From contig NZ_PQHW01000008.1 of NCBI RefSeq assembly GCF_003385215.1, positions 1 to 64,000 of the forward strand: DNA of 64,000 nt, given 5' to 3'. Positions 47,245 through 57,134 of this stretch are shown piece after piece. The notes under the pieces were generated by a model, which was not told where the DNA came from, did no database searches, and saw only the letters and a list, made by a program, of their open reading frames with translations. The stretch's first letter is position 1. Every line of letters begins with the position of its first letter. The stretch comes from Amycolatopsis thermalba. Lineage in GTDB: Bacteria; Actinomycetota; Actinomycetes; Mycobacteriales; Pseudonocardiaceae. Both the position numbers and the translations under genes were made by a program.

Positions 47245-49779
47245 TTACGCGCCCGACAGCAGCTTCGCGCAGCGGATCAGGCCCAGGTGCGAGTACGCCT
47301 GCGGGTGGTTGCCCAGCGAGCGCTCCGCCACCGGGTCGTACTGCTCCGGCAGCAGCCCCGTCGGGCCGGCCGCGTCGACCAGCTGCTCGAACAGCTCCTC
47401 CGCCTCGGTGCGGCGGCCGGTCAGCAGGTACGCCTCGATCAGCCACGCGGCACACAGGTGGAACCCGCCCTCGCCGCCGGGCAGGCCGTCGTCGCGGCGG
47501 TAGCGGTACACCGTGGAACCGCTGCGCAGCTCGGCCTCGATCGCGGTCACCGTGTGCTGGAACCGCTCGTCGGAGGGGTCGATCAGCCCGGCCAGCCCGA
47601 CGAACAGCGAAGCCGCGTCCAGGTCCGTCCCGTCGTAGGCCGTGGTGAACGCCTGCACCTCGTCGTTCCAGCCGTGGGTCAGCACGTCGTTCGCGATCTC
47701 CTCGCGCAGGTCGTGCCACCCGGCCGGGATCTCACGCCCGTACACCTCGCCGAGCTTGATGGCCCGGTCCACCGTCACCCAGCACATGACCCGCGAGTAC
47801 ACCCGGTGCCGCGGCACGTGCCGCTCTTCCCAGATGCCGTGGTCCGGCTCCGACCAGCGCCGCGTCACGGCCTCGGCCATCGCGCGCACCAGCTGCCAGT
47901 CCTCGTCCCGCAGCTCGCCGCGCACCTGCGCCAGCTCGGCCACCAGCTCGACGACCGGTCCGAACACGTCCAGCTGCACCTGGTGGTTCGCCAGGTTGCC
48001 GACGCGCACCGGGCGCGAACCCGCGTACCCGGGCAGCGAGTCGATCACGGCCTCGGCGCCCAGCTGGGTGCCGTTGATCGTGTACAGCGGGTGCAGCCGC
48101 TCCGGGCCGGCCAGCGTCGCCAGCACGCCGTGCAGCCACCGCAGGTAGCCCTCGGCCTCGGCCATCGAGCCCAGCCCGACCAGCTCCCGCACGGTGAACG
48201 CGGCGTCCCGGATCCAGCAGTAGCGGTAGTCCCAGTTCCGCACGCCGCCGATCTCCTCCGGCAGCGACGTCGTGGCGGCCGCCAGCACCGCGCCGGTGTC
48301 GGCGTTGCACAACCCGCGCAGCGTCAGCGCCGAACGCGCGACCAGCTCCGACTCCACGTTCGGCAGCTTCAGCGTGGTCGCCCAGTCGCTCCAGTACGCC
48401 CCGGCGCGCGCCCGCCGCTCCACTTCGGACAACTCGTGCGCGGACAGATCCGTGGTGCCGCAACGAAGTTCGAGCACGACCGGCTCGTCCTGGGTGGGCT
48501 GGACCAGTGCCGTGGCGGTGTCGTGCAGGCCGTCGGAGGTGATCTCCCACGCCACGCCCGGCGAGCGGAGCACGAACGGCTCCGACGTGCCCAGCACGCG
48601 CAGGCCCTCGGCGTCCGGCACCAGCCGCACCGGCACACCGCCGAACTCCGGCCGCGGCGCGAACACCACGGACGCCGCGGCCGTCCCGGAGATCACGCGC
48701 ACCAGGTCGGTGCGGTGCGGCGGGCCCTCCGGCTCCAGGTAGTCCGTCACCAGCAGCCGCGACCAGCGGGTCTCGACCGTCATCGTGTTCGGCAGGTACC
48801 GCTGGCCCAGCGGCAGGCCGTTGTGGTGCGGCTTGATCGAGAAGTGGCCGGCGCTGGCGCCGCCGAGCAGGTCGGCGAACACCGCGGGCGCGTCCGGGCC
48901 GGGGTGGCACATCCAGGTCAGCCGGGCGTCCGGGGTGACCAGGGCGACCGCGCGCTCGTTGGACAGCATCGACAGCCGCTCGATCGGCGGCGCCTGCTCG
49001 CCGTAGAGCCAGTTGCGGCGCTCCTCCAGCATGAACGCGAGAACCGTGGCGACGTCGTCGGTGCTGGCCACCCGGTAGCCCGCCAGCGTCTCACCGTCGC
49101 CGACCTTGACGCCCACGTCGGGGCCGGACAGCCGCGCGAACGCCTTCTCGTCGGTCACGTCGTCACCGAGGAAGATCGCCGCGGTGGCGCCGACCTGGTG
49201 GCGCAGGGTGTCCAGCGCGCGGCCCTTGTCGGTCTGCACGACGGCCAGTTCGACGACCTCCTTGCCGTCGGTGGTCGTCACACCCTCCCACGTGCACGGT
49301 CCACTGTGGACCTCGTCGAGGACGCGGCGGGCGGCTTCGCGGTCGGCGCGGCGGACGTGCACGGCGATGCTGCTCGGCTTGACCTCCAGCGACACGCCCG
49401 GCACGCCACCGGCGATGCGCTCCAGCTCCTGCTCGACCCGCCGGTGCAGGTCACGGGCCTGCGCGTCGAGCTCGTGCACGAAGCCGATGTCGAATTCGGA
49501 ACCGTGGCTGCCGACCAGGTGCACCTCGTGCGGCAGTCGCGACAGGATGGCGAGGTCGCGCAGCGCGCGGCCGGAGATGACCGCGGTGGTCGTCTCGTGC
49601 AGCCCGGCCAGCGAGCGCAGCGCGCCCACCGACTCGGGCAGCGGGCGCGCCTCGTCCGGGTTGGTCACGATCGGAGCCAAGGTCCCGTCGTAGTCGCAAG
49701 CGACCAGCAAACGCGGCGTGCGAGCGATCTGCACGATCGCACGGCGCAGCTCAGCGGGCAGGGACTCGGCGGTCACCAC
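47245..49779 (-). CDS. otsB: Trehalose-6-phosphate phosphatase fused to a GH15 glycosidase
   Basis: An 844-residue fusion. Residues 1-255 are a HAD-type OtsB: DYDGTLAPI (nucleophile Asp29), SGRALRDL, LVGSHGSEF and LGDDVTDE. Residues 265-844 are a GH15 glucoamylase/trehalase-like module: TWMCHPGPD, NWDYRYCWIRDAAFT, the catalytic acid region HGIWEERH and the base Glu in GLLPEQYDP. The protein may both make trehalose from its phosphate and hydrolyse trehalose or a related glucoside. GTG at 49779 or 49776, with AAGGAGGA upstream; 44 bp downstream of otsA. Confidence 0.9.
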   Translation of the reverse strand: MVTAESLPAELRRAIVQIARTPRLLVACDYDGTLAPIVTNPDEARPLPESVGALRSLAGLHETTTAVISGRALRDLAILSRLPHEVHLVGSHGSEFDIGFVHELDAQARDLHRRVEQELERIAGGVPGVSLEVKPSSIAVHVRRADREAARRVLDEVHSGPCTWEGVTTTDGKEVVELAVVQTDKGRALDTLRHQVGATAAIFLGDDVTDEKAFARLSGPDVGVKVGDGETLAGYRVASTDDVATVLAFMLEERRNWLYGEQAPPIERLSMLSNERAVALVTPDARLTWMCHPGPDAPAVFADLLGGASAGHFSIKPHHNGLPLGQRYLPNTMTVETRWSRLLVTDYLEPEGPPHRTDLVRVISGTAAASVVFAPRPEFGGVPVRLVPDAEGLRVLGTSEPFVLRSPGVAWEITSDGLHDTATALVQPTQDEPVVLELRCGTTDLSAHELSEVERRARAGAYWSDWATTLKLPNVESELVARSALTLRGLCNADTGAVLAAATTSLPEEIGGVRNWDYRYCWIRDAAFTVRELVGLGSMAEAEGYLRWLHGVLATLAGPERLHPLYTINGTQLGAEAVIDSLPGYAGSRPVRVGNLANHQVQLDVFGPVVELVAELAQVRGELRDEDWQLVRAMAEAVTRRWSEPDHGIWEERHVPRHRVYSRVMCWVTVDRAIKLGEVYGREIPAGWHDLREEIANDVLTHGWNDEVQAFTTAYDGTDLDAASLFVGLAGLIDPSDERFQHTVTAIEAELRSGSTVYRYRRDDGLPGGEGGFHLCAAWLIEAYLLTGRRTEAEELFEQLVDAAGPTGLLPEQYDPVAERSLGNHPQAYSHLGLIRCAKLLSGA

Positions 49780-49823
49780 TCCTCCTTAAGGAGCTCAGAA
49801 GCGTATTGCTGCAGGTGGGCCAC

Positions 49824-51266
49824 TCAGGCGGCCGGTTCGGACCCGAGTGCCTCGAGGAACGACCGTGCCCACCTGTCGACGTCGTGGGTGAGGACCTGAC
49901 GCCGCAACGCGCGCATCCGGCGTCTGCCCTCGGCAGGGTCGAGCGTAATGGCCGCCTCCAACGCGTTCTTCACCCCGTCAAGATCGTGTGGATTGACGAG
50001 AAACGCGCTGGTCAGCTCGGCGGCGGCACCGGCGAACTCGGACAGCACGAGCGAGCCGCCGAGGTCGTGGCGGCACGCGACGTACTCCTTGCAGACGAGA
50101 TTCATCCCATCGCGTAGTGGGGTGACGACCATGACGTCGGCCGCACTGTAGAACGCGGCCAGTTCCTTGCGGTCCACCGACTGGTGCAGGTAGTGCACCA
50201 CCGGATGACCGACGCGGGCGAACTCACCGTTGATCCGGCCCACCATCTGCTCGATCTCGGTGCGCATCCGCTGGTAGTGCTCGACGCGTTCCCGGCTCGG
50301 GGTCGCCAGCTGGACGAAGGTGACGTCCTCGGGCTGGACACGGCCCTCCTGGAGCAGTTCGTGCAGTGCCTGCAGGCGCAGGTCGATGCCCTTGGTGTAG
50401 TCCAGGCGGTCGACCCCGAGCAGGACGGTCTTCGGATTGCCCAGGTCACGGCGGATCTGGGCGGCCCGCTCCGCGACCTCCTTGGTACGGGCGAGCGTGT
50501 CCAGGCCGGCGGCGTCGATCGAGATCGGGAACGCCCCGACCCGGACCGTGCGGTTGCCGACCTGCATCATGCCCGGCCGGGACCGCACGCCGACCGCGCC
50601 GCGGCTCGGTTCGAGGCCGAGCAGCGTGCGGGCCAGCCACAGGAAGTTCTGCGCGCCACCCGGCCGGTGGAAGCCGACCAGGTCGGCGCCGATCAGGCCG
50701 CGCACGATCTCCGCGCGCCACGGGAGCTGCATGAACAACTCGACCGGCGGGAACGGGATGTGCAGGAAGAAGCCGATGCGCAGGTCGGGGCGCAGCTCGC
50801 GGAGCATGCTCGGCACCAGCTGCAGCTGGTAGTCCTGCACCCACACCGTGGCGCCCTCGGCGGAGACCTGCGCGCTGGCCTCGGCGAAGCGGCGGTTGAC
50901 CTGGACGTAGCTCTCCCACCAGCCGCGGTCGAACACCGGCGGCGCGACGACGTCGTGGTAGAGCGGCCACAGCGTGGCGTTGGAGAAGCCCTCGTAGTAG
51001 TCGCGGACCTCTTCGGTGGACAGCGAAACGGGGTAGAGGACCATGCCCTCGTCACTGAACGGGTCGACGTCCACACCGGGCACGCCCGGCCAGCCGACCC
51101 AGGCGCCCTTGCGCGAACGCAGGAACGGCTCCAGCGCCGACACCAAGCCACCCGGGCTCGCGGTCCAGCGCTGGTTGCCATCGGCCGTACGTTCGAGGTC
51201 GACGGGCAGCCGGTTGGCGACCACGACGAAATCCGCCGAAGCCGTGCCGATCCCTGGTTCGCTCAC
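49824..51266 (-). CDS. otsA: Trehalose-6-phosphate synthase OtsA
   Basis: A 480-residue GT20 enzyme joining UDP/GDP/ADP-glucose and glucose 6-phosphate. Motifs: [10 protein letters not shown] at the start, [35 protein letters not shown], and [14 protein letters not shown] with VLSEFAGAA. The usual glycine loop near the N-terminus reads [12 protein letters not shown] at 51266 has GGGAG upstream; the frame is open further but without family similarity. It precedes the otsB fusion in an operon and follows the ThrE gene by 82 bp. Confidence 0.94.
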   Translation of the reverse strand: MSEPGIGTASADFVVVANRLPVDLERTADGNQRWTASPGGLVSALEPFLRSRKGAWVGWPGVPGVDVDPFSDEGMVLYPVSLSTEEVRDYYEGFSNATLWPLYHDVVAPPVFDRGWWESYVQVNRRFAEASAQVSAEGATVWVQDYQLQLVPSMLRELRPDLRIGFFLHIPFPPVELFMQLPWRAEIVRGLIGADLVGFHRPGGAQNFLWLARTLLGLEPSRGAVGVRSRPGMMQVGNRTVRVGAFPISIDAAGLDTLARTKEVAERAAQIRRDLGNPKTVLLGVDRLDYTKGIDLRLQALHELLQEGRVQPEDVTFVQLATPSRERVEHYQRMRTEIEQMVGRINGEFARVGHPVVHYLHQSVDRKELAAFYSAADVMVVTPLRDGMNLVCKEYVACRHDLGGSLVLSEFAGAAAELTSAFLVNPHDLDGVKNALEAAITLDPAEGRRRMRALRRQVLTHDVDRWARSFLEALGSEPAA

Positions 51267-51348
51267 GTGGCCATGCTCCCTTGTCGTCCCCTCGAACACT
51301 ATCTCGCGACGGCGAGCCAAGATCCACCGCGCGGTGGCTCATGGACGG

Positions 51349-52869
51349 CTACTCCAGTCGGCGCTCGGTCGTCCGCAGCGGACCCGCCATCCGGGGGCCC
51401 GCGAGCTTCCGTTCGAGGCGGCCGAGACCGGTGCGGACCGGCTGCGCGAGGTACTCGCCGAGTACCACGCCGGCGGCCAGCGCAAGCCCGATCGCCGCGG
51501 CTTTGATCAGCGTGGAGAGGTTGCCGTTGCTCTGGGTGGCCAGTTCATAAAGGCCACGGTACGTGGACAGACCCGGCAACAGGGGGGTGATTCCCGACAC
51601 CGCCACGACCAGCGGCGTCACCTTCAGACGGCGGGCCAGCACGCCACCGGAGAAGCCGATCACGACCGCCGCGACGGCCGAGGAGGTGATGACGTCGAAC
51701 TGGCCCACGATCACCAGCGCGCCGTACACGCCCGCGCCGATCGCGCCCGCCGCGGCGGCGACGAGCATCGAGCGCAGCGTCGAGTAGCTGGCGATCGCGA
51801 AGCAGGCCGCCGCGGCCGCGCCCGCGGGCACGATGACCAGCAGGCTGTTCGCGGTCTGGGCGGGCAGCACCGGTTCGGCCGGGGTGAAGCCGAGCGCCTT
51901 GGCGATGTTCAGCGCGAGCGCGACACCGGTGATCAGGCCGGCGGACATCAGGACGGTTTCCATCGTGCGGCCCGCGGCGGTCACGTTGTAACCGGTGATG
52001 GCGTCCTGCACCGCGGACACCGTGGACAGGCCGGACAGCAACACGGTGATCGCCGCGGCGGCGACCAGCGTGGAGAACCTCGACGGCACGAGATCGGTGT
52101 TCACGGCGACCGTGGCCAGCCCGGTCGCGACCAGCCCGCCGACGGCCTGCTGGAAGAAGAACGGCAGCGCGACGCGGTTGAGGAGGCGGCCGAGCCGGTC
52201 GATGAGGGCCGAGATGATCAGCGCGCCGACCGCGACGTCGAGGGTGCCGCTGAGCAGCAGGGTGATGAAGAAGGCCATGCCGCCCCAGGCCAGCGTGGCG
52301 AACCAGCGCGGGTACGGGTGCGGGGCGGTGGTGATCTTGTGCAGCTCGGTGTAGGCCTCTTCCGCGCTGAGGTGGCCGCGCAGGATCTGCTGGACCAGCA
52401 TCTCCGTCTGGGACAGGCGGGTGTAGTCCAGGCTGCGCGAGCGGACCACGCGCAGGGCCGTGATCGGGTTCGCGTCGGTGCCGCGGTGGCAGGTGACGGT
52501 GATGGACGTGAAGATGACGTCCACCTCGCAATGCGGGAGACCGAAGGCGGAGGTGAGGGACAGGATGGTCGCGGTCACGTCGGACGCGCCGGCGCCGCTG
52601 GCCATCTGCACCTCGCCGACGCGCAGGACCAGGTCGAGGACGAAGTTGACCGTCGCCTCGTCCGGCAGGGCGGGACCGAGTTCGGTGGTCGCGTCCGGCG
52701 CCGGCTGCTCTCCGGTGGGCGCTTCCAGGATGTGCCAGGCCCGGCGCCGAGGCTCGGTCGCCCGGCGCCGCCGGTTCGCCTTTTCGACGCCGGGGTCCTC
52801 CGGCGCTTCGAGGATGTGCCAGCCGCGCCTGCGGGTCACCGGGCCCCGGACGCGCTGGGTGCTGTTCAT
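51349..52869 (-). CDS. ThrE-family threonine/serine exporter
   Basis: A 506-residue protein. An N-terminal soluble domain (about 65-240; GEVQMASGAGASDVTATI; GLPHCEVDVIFTSITV) resembles the ThrE hydrolase-like domain. It is followed by about ten membrane helices in two blocks (240-370 and 385-485), with GITPLLPGLSTYRGLY. It exports small amino acids in corynebacteria. ATG at 52869 is supported by AAGGAGGTGA 10 nt upstream. The first 60 residues hold a duplicated motif RRRxWHILEAP. It heads the minus-strand run toward otsA-otsB. Confidence 0.88.
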   Translation of the reverse strand: MNSTQRVRGPVTRRRGWHILEAPEDPGVEKANRRRRATEPRRRAWHILEAPTGEQPAPDATTELGPALPDEATVNFVLDLVLRVGEVQMASGAGASDVTATILSLTSAFGLPHCEVDVIFTSITVTCHRGTDANPITALRVVRSRSLDYTRLSQTEMLVQQILRGHLSAEEAYTELHKITTAPHPYPRWFATLAWGGMAFFITLLLSGTLDVAVGALIISALIDRLGRLLNRVALPFFFQQAVGGLVATGLATVAVNTDLVPSRFSTLVAAAAITVLLSGLSTVSAVQDAITGYNVTAAGRTMETVLMSAGLITGVALALNIAKALGFTPAEPVLPAQTANSLLVIVPAGAAAAACFAIASYSTLRSMLVAAAAGAIGAGVYGALVIVGQFDVITSSAVAAVVIGFSGGVLARRLKVTPLVVAVSGITPLLPGLSTYRGLYELATQSNGNLSTLIKAAAIGLALAAGVVLGEYLAQPVRTGLGRLERKLAGPRMAGPLRTTERRLE

Positions 52870-53003
52870 ACGGCCGTCACCTCCTTGATTTGGCCTCCCG
52901 GCAGGCCCATCGCCTGGATCAAGCCGGTCGTTGCAAAGGGGCAACCGTGGCGTGCACCACTCCGCCGATCATCCACGAAACCGGAGGGCCCGGCAGCGGT
53001 TGC

Positions 53004-53009
53004 TAGGAT
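53004..53009 (+). promoter_or_regulatory. -10 element of the tRNA gene
   Basis: TAGGAT lies 12 bp upstream of the mature tRNA 5' end, a typical distance for an actinobacterial tRNA promoter. No clear -35 is visible. Confidence 0.45.
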
Positions 53010-53021
53010 GACCCCGATCAG

Positions 53022-53094
53022 GCCGACTTAGCTCAGCTGGTAGAGCAGCTGTCTTGTAAACAGCAGGTCAGGGGTTCGAGCCCCCTAGTCGGCT
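53022..53094 (+). tRNA. tRNA-Thr (anticodon UGU)
   Basis: A 73-nt cloverleaf: acceptor GCCGACT/AGTCGGC, D-arm GCTCAGCTGGTAGAGC, anticodon loop CTTGTAA with anticodon TGT at 53055-53057, variable loop AGGTC and T-arm GGGG-TTCGAGC-CCCC. Discriminator base T; no encoded CCA. It reads ACA (and probably other ACN) codons. Confidence 0.95.
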
Positions 53095-53102
53095 CCCCGG
53101 CC

Positions 53103-53140
53103 GACCAGGGTGTTCCCCTGTGGTGGGAAACACCCTGGTC
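53103..53140 (+). terminator. Hairpin after the tRNA gene
   Basis: GACCAGGGTGTT (53103-53114) pairs with AACACCCTGGTC (53129-53140), 8 bp downstream of the tRNA. There is no T-run. Probable terminator. Confidence 0.6.
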
Positions 53141-53150
53141 CGGGCCCGTC

Positions 53151-53420
53151 TCAGTGGTTCGTTCCGGTACCGAAGCGGCGGCCGGCTCGTCGTTTGTCGG
53201 TGCCGATGGCCTCGCCCCACCGCGCACGCCGTTTCGCCGCCCGCGAGCCGACGCCGAAGATCGCCATCGCGTCGTCGACGGTCAGAGGTTCGATCTCGGC
53301 CTCTTCGATCTTCGGCGCGAGACGCGGAGTGCGACGTGGAGCTGTTGCAGATTGCCGGCTTGGTGCCTTCCTGCCGCAGGCACCGCCGTGGATGAGGCGA
53401 GGTTGCCAACCGTCCCTGCG
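53151..53420 (-). pseudogene. Coding-like remnant without a start
   Basis: The minus frame is open for 90 codons to a stop at 53151 and has coding-type third-position GC, especially its last 55 residues (LAPKIEEAEIEPLTVDDAMAIF..GVGSRAAKRRARWGEA). No usable start precedes this part. A different frame upstream begins at about 53540 with MPFDHLLLPVPEGLSS. Joining them needs a frameshift near 53400-53425. I do not recognise the protein. The region 53095-53584 otherwise has no gene. Confidence 0.35.
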
Positions 53421-53584
53421 TCAGCAGGGGGACCACGGACGTGCGCACGGTGGCGGCGAGGACTGCCTGCAGCGGGTCGCGCTGCTCCGCAGCCGAGGAC
53501 AGGCCCTCCGGCACCGGCAGGAGCAGATGATCAAAAGGCATTCCCGCGGTCTCGCTCGCCTCGGCTGGCTTGGGCACCCCGGCC

Positions 53585-54874
53585 TCACGCCAGCAGGAAG
53601 TACCGCAGCCACAGGTACGGCGCCGCGAGGGTGACGGTGATCAGCGTGACCACCGCGCCCTTGCGGGTGAACTCCCAGAACGTGATGGGCGTTCCCTCGC
53701 GCGCGGCGATTCCCAGCATCACCACGTTCGCGCTGGCGCCGATCGCTGTCAGGTTGCCTCCGAAGTCCGCGCCCAGCGCCAGCGCCCACCACAGCGCCTG
53801 GCCCTGCCCGGGGTCCGGCAGGTCCGCCACCATGCCCGCGACCAGCGGGCTCATCGTCGCCACGTAGGGGATGTTGTCGATGATCCCGGAGAGCACCGCG
53901 GAGACCACCAGGATCAGCATCACGGCCAGCAGGGCGTTCCCGCCGGTCGCGTCCGCCGCGAGTCGCGCCAGGTGGCCGATCACGCCGGTGTGCACGAGCG
54001 CTCCGATCATGATGAACAGGCCCGCGAAGAACAGCAGCGTCTCCCACTCGACCGCGGCCAGGTAGTCCTTCGGCCGGCTGCCCGAGACCAGCACGAGGAT
54101 CCCGGCACCCAGCAGCGCCACGACCGACGGGTCCAGGTGGAACACCGAGTGCCCGATGAAGCCGGCGAACACCAGCGCCAGCACGACGCCGCACTTGACC
54201 AGCAGCCGCTTGTCACGGATGGCTTCGCGCTCGGAGAGGGTCAGCACCTCGGCGATGCGCTGCGGGTCGGCGTCGAACGAGCCGCGGAACAGCCACCGCA
54301 GCACCAGTGCCAACACGGCGACCTCGACCACCACGATCGGCGCCATGTGGACGAGGAAGTCGTTGAACGTCAGCCCGGCCCGGCTGCCGATGATGATGTT
54401 CGGCGGATCGCCGATCAGCGTCGCGGCGCCGCCGATGTTCGACGCGAACACCTCCGCGATCAGGAACGGCACCGGGTTGATCCCGAGCCGGTCGCAGACC
54501 AGCAGCGTCACCGGCGCGATCAACAGGACGGTGGTGACGTTGTCCAGGAACGCCGACGCCACGGCCGTGAGCAGCACCAGCAGGACCATCACCCGCAGCG
54601 GCGAGCCCTGCGCGCGCTTGACCGCCCAGATCGCGGTGAACTCGAAGGCACCGGTGCGGCGCAGGATCCCGACGATGATCATCATCCCGAGCAGCAGGAA
54701 GATGACGTCCCAGTCGACGCCGGTGTCGTGCGAGTAGAACGCCTCGTCCGAGCCGACCACGCCGGCCGCCAGCACGATCCCGGCGCCGCCCAGCGCCGCG
54801 GCCGTCTTCGGGATGCGTTCCGTCGCGATGAGCAGGTACGCCACCGCGAACACGGCGATCGCGAGCACGGTCAC
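53585..54874 (-). CDS. ArsB/NhaD-type (ion transporter superfamily) membrane protein
   Basis: A 429-residue transporter with 11-12 hydrophobic segments in two repeats. Each repeat has a signature: [20 protein letters not shown] with [12 protein letters not shown], and [16 protein letters not shown] with [18 protein letters not shown]. These are the conserved D-N-V/I and G-x-N hairpins of the ArsB/NhaD/P-protein group. It could move arsenite, Na+/H+ or dicarboxylates; no ars genes adjoin. GTG start at 54874. The 265 bp upstream (54875-55139) contain nothing I can identify. Confidence 0.87.
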   Translation of the reverse strand: MTVLAIAVFAVAYLLIATERIPKTAAALGGAGIVLAAGVVGSDEAFYSHDTGVDWDVIFLLLGMMIIVGILRRTGAFEFTAIWAVKRAQGSPLRVMVLLVLLTAVASAFLDNVTTVLLIAPVTLLVCDRLGINPVPFLIAEVFASNIGGAATLIGDPPNIIIGSRAGLTFNDFLVHMAPIVVVEVAVLALVLRWLFRGSFDADPQRIAEVLTLSEREAIRDKRLLVKCGVVLALVFAGFIGHSVFHLDPSVVALLGAGILVLVSGSRPKDYLAAVEWETLLFFAGLFIMIGALVHTGVIGHLARLAADATGGNALLAVMLILVVSAVLSGIIDNIPYVATMSPLVAGMVADLPDPGQGQALWWALALGADFGGNLTAIGASANVVMLGIAAREGTPITFWEFTRKGAVVTLITVTLAAPYLWLRYFLLA

Positions 54875-55139
54875 CGCGCACCGCCTGGCGCGGAGCCAGC
54901 CCCAGCAACCGGGCCGCCGCGAGAGCGCACGAATTCGACGCGACCAGCGGGGTCCCCGGTCGTTGCCGGAATCCTGACGAGCACCACCGAGCCACTCCTG
55001 CCGTCGACCGACCGCCCGGCCCTGCTGGGGACGGGTGTGCCGACCAGACTTCCCGGCGCGCCGCCCGTAAAAATGCCGTACGGAGGCGGGCGGGGCAAAC
55101 GAGGGTGACCTCGCTCACCGGCGGGACACCAGGGGCGGC

Positions 55140-55976
55140 TCAGCCGTGTTCGAGCAGGCGCCGGGCACGTTCGACGATCGGCTTGTCGATCATGTTGCCG
55201 TGCACATCGGTGCTCGCGCCGTCGGTGGCCGATTCGAGCACTCCGCGCGCCCACGCGAGGGCCTCCTCGGTCGGGGCGAGGACCTCGTGGATCACGGAGA
55301 TCTGGGCCGGGTGGATGCACATCCGGCCGGTGAAGCCGAGCCGCGCGGCGTGCCGGGTGTCCTCGACGAGCTTGCGTTCGTCCCGGATGGCGATAGTGAC
55401 GCCGTCGAGCGGGGGTGCGACCCCCGCCGCGGCAGACGCGAGGACGACGGCCGACCGAGCGTGCGCCAGCCCGAGATGATCGCCGTGGTCGACGCCCAGC
55501 TCCTGCGCGAGATCCCCGTTGCCGAACGCGACGCGGACGACTCCCGGCACCGAGCAGATCGCCCGTGCCTCGAGGATGCCCGCGGCCGTTTCCAGCGTTG
55601 GCACCACGCAGGAACCCTCCGGCAGGCGATCGATCAGGTCGCGGACCTGGTCCGGTCCCGTGGCCTTGGGCAGCACGACCGAGCAGGGCCCGTCCTTGAG
55701 GGCGGCGACGTCGTCCTCGTACCAAGGGCTCGTCGCGTCGTTCACGCGTACCAGGCCCGGCCCGCCCGTGGCCCGCCATTGCCGGACGTTCTCCCTGGCC
55801 TCGTCCTTGCGGCCGGGTGCGACGGCGTCCTCCAGGTCGAGGACGATGCCGTCCGCGCCGCTGGTCGCGGCCTTGCCGAACCGGTCCGGGCGATCGCCGG
55901 GTACGAACAGGATGGTGCGCGCGGAGGCGATCCGGCCGAAATCCGCCGAGAAGTCCCTGTCTCGGTGCTCGTTCAT
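55140..55976 (-). CDS. HpcH/HpaI-family CoA ester lyase 1 (CitE-like)
   Basis: A 278-residue CitE-like lyase. Motifs: [38 protein letters not shown] (acidic Mg site), VRVND, VVLPKA, PTLETAAGILEA (catalytic Glu region), VAFGNGDLAQELG and RLGFTGRMCIHPAQISV. The family cleaves malyl-, citramalyl- or citryl-CoA. ATG at 55976 has AAGGGG upstream. It diverges from a paralogue at 56300 across a 323-bp regulatory region. Confidence 0.88.
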   Translation of the reverse strand: MNEHRDRDFSADFGRIASARTILFVPGDRPDRFGKAATSGADGIVLDLEDAVAPGRKDEARENVRQWRATGGPGLVRVNDATSPWYEDDVAALKDGPCSVVLPKATGPDQVRDLIDRLPEGSCVVPTLETAAGILEARAICSVPGVVRVAFGNGDLAQELGVDHGDHLGLAHARSAVVLASAAAGVAPPLDGVTIAIRDERKLVEDTRHAARLGFTGRMCIHPAQISVIHEVLAPTEEALAWARGVLESATDGASTDVHGNMIDKPIVERARRLLEHG

Positions 55977-56299
55977 CGGCAAACCCCTTCGAACCGGTCA
56001 GCGAACTGATCATGCCGTCTATTGAAACGATGGTAGGTGCGCGACACGTGGTGGGACAAGCCGCGTTGCGGTCGGACGCGTCGGGCGGATCGGTTGAAAT
56101 CGGTTCCGGGAAACGTTCGCGAAAATCGACGGCCGACATTTCCCGGAATGTGTCGGTTGAATTCACCGTGGCCGACTCTGGGTGTTCGAGCTGCGGTGAC
56201 GCGCTCGGAGTCGGTGGAACGAAACTCGACTCCATGGCCCGCGGAAATCTCGCGATGACATTCTTCGGTATCAACGGAAATCCCGACGGAGGTTGTGTC
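55977..56299. promoter_or_regulatory. Divergent control region between two CoA lyase genes
   Basis: The 323-bp gap holds TTCCGGGAA (56104-56112), TTCGCGAA (56116-56123) and TTCCCGGAA (56140-56148, inside ACATTTCCCGGAATGT). It also has a direct repeat TCGGTTGAA (56090 and 56153). The two TTCC..GGAA dyads are 36 bp apart and look like paired operator sites. No regulator gene adjoins and no reading frame here looks coding. Confidence 0.5.
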
Positions 56300-57121
56300 A
56301 TGACGGCGATGTCCGAATCCCTCGCACGGGCGCGATCGGTGCTGTTCGTGCCTGGCCACCGGCCGGACCGCTTCGACAAGGCGGCCGCGACCACCGCCGA
56401 CACCATCGTCCTCGACCTGGAGGACGCGGTCGGTCCCGACGAGAAGCCCGTCGCGCGCAAGAACGTCGCCGAGTGGCTCGCCGGTGGCGGACAGGGCATC
56501 GTCCGGATCAACGACGCCGACACCTCCTGGTACTCCGACGACGTCGCGATGCTCGCGGAGCGGCAGGCAGCGGTGATGCTGCCGAAGATCACCCACCCCG
56601 GTCAGGTGGTCGACCTGGTCCGCGCGCTCGCGCCTGGTTCGTGCGTGATCGCGATCCTGGAGACCGCGGCGGGAGTGCTCAACGCGCAGTCGATCTGCTC
56701 CGTGCCAGGCGTGGTCCGGGCCGCGTTCGGGAACGCCGATCTCGGGAGTGAGCTGGGGTTGGACCCGGCGCACCAGGCGTCGCTGGTCCACGCCCGCGCG
56801 CAGGTCGTGCTCGGGTCCGCGGCCGCCGGGATCGTGCCCCCCATCGACGGCGCGACGCTCGACCTCACCGACCGGGACGTGATCACCGCCGACGCGACAC
56901 ATGCGGCGGAGCTGGGCTTCACCGGCAAGGTCTGTCTGCACCCCAGGCAGGTCGACGTGGTCAACGCGGTCTTCACGCCCTCGCCCGAGGCGATCGAGTG
57001 GGCCCGCCGGGTTCTCGCCGCCGCGGACAGCGGTGGCTCGATCAAGGCCGTGGACAACCAGATCGTCGGCAAACCGATCATCGACCGGGCCAAGCGGTTG
57101 CTGGCGCAGGCCGGTTGCTAG
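56300..57121 (+). CDS. HpcH/HpaI-family CoA ester lyase 2 (CitE-like)
   Basis: A 273-residue paralogue of the divergent lyase, colinear with it: [69 protein letters not shown] and [18 protein letters not shown]. The catalytic acidic residues are kept in both. ATG at 56300 has GGAGG 7 nt upstream. It is followed after 13 bp by the valine dehydrogenase gene, so both are probably one transcript. Confidence 0.88.
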   Translation: MTAMSESLARARSVLFVPGHRPDRFDKAAATTADTIVLDLEDAVGPDEKPVARKNVAEWLAGGGQGIVRINDADTSWYSDDVAMLAERQAAVMLPKITHPGQVVDLVRALAPGSCVIAILETAAGVLNAQSICSVPGVVRAAFGNADLGSELGLDPAHQASLVHARAQVVLGSAAAGIVPPIDGATLDLTDRDVITADATHAAELGFTGKVCLHPRQVDVVNAVFTPSPEAIEWARRVLAAADSGGSIKAVDNQIVGKPIIDRAKRLLAQAGC

Positions 57122-57134
57122 CCGGGGAGGTCGG

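Noticed and set aside
53585-54874. Arsenic resistance operon based on the ArsB-like transporter
   Set aside because: No arsR, arsC or arsenite methyltransferase gene is nearby, and the family also includes Na+/H+ and dicarboxylate transporters.
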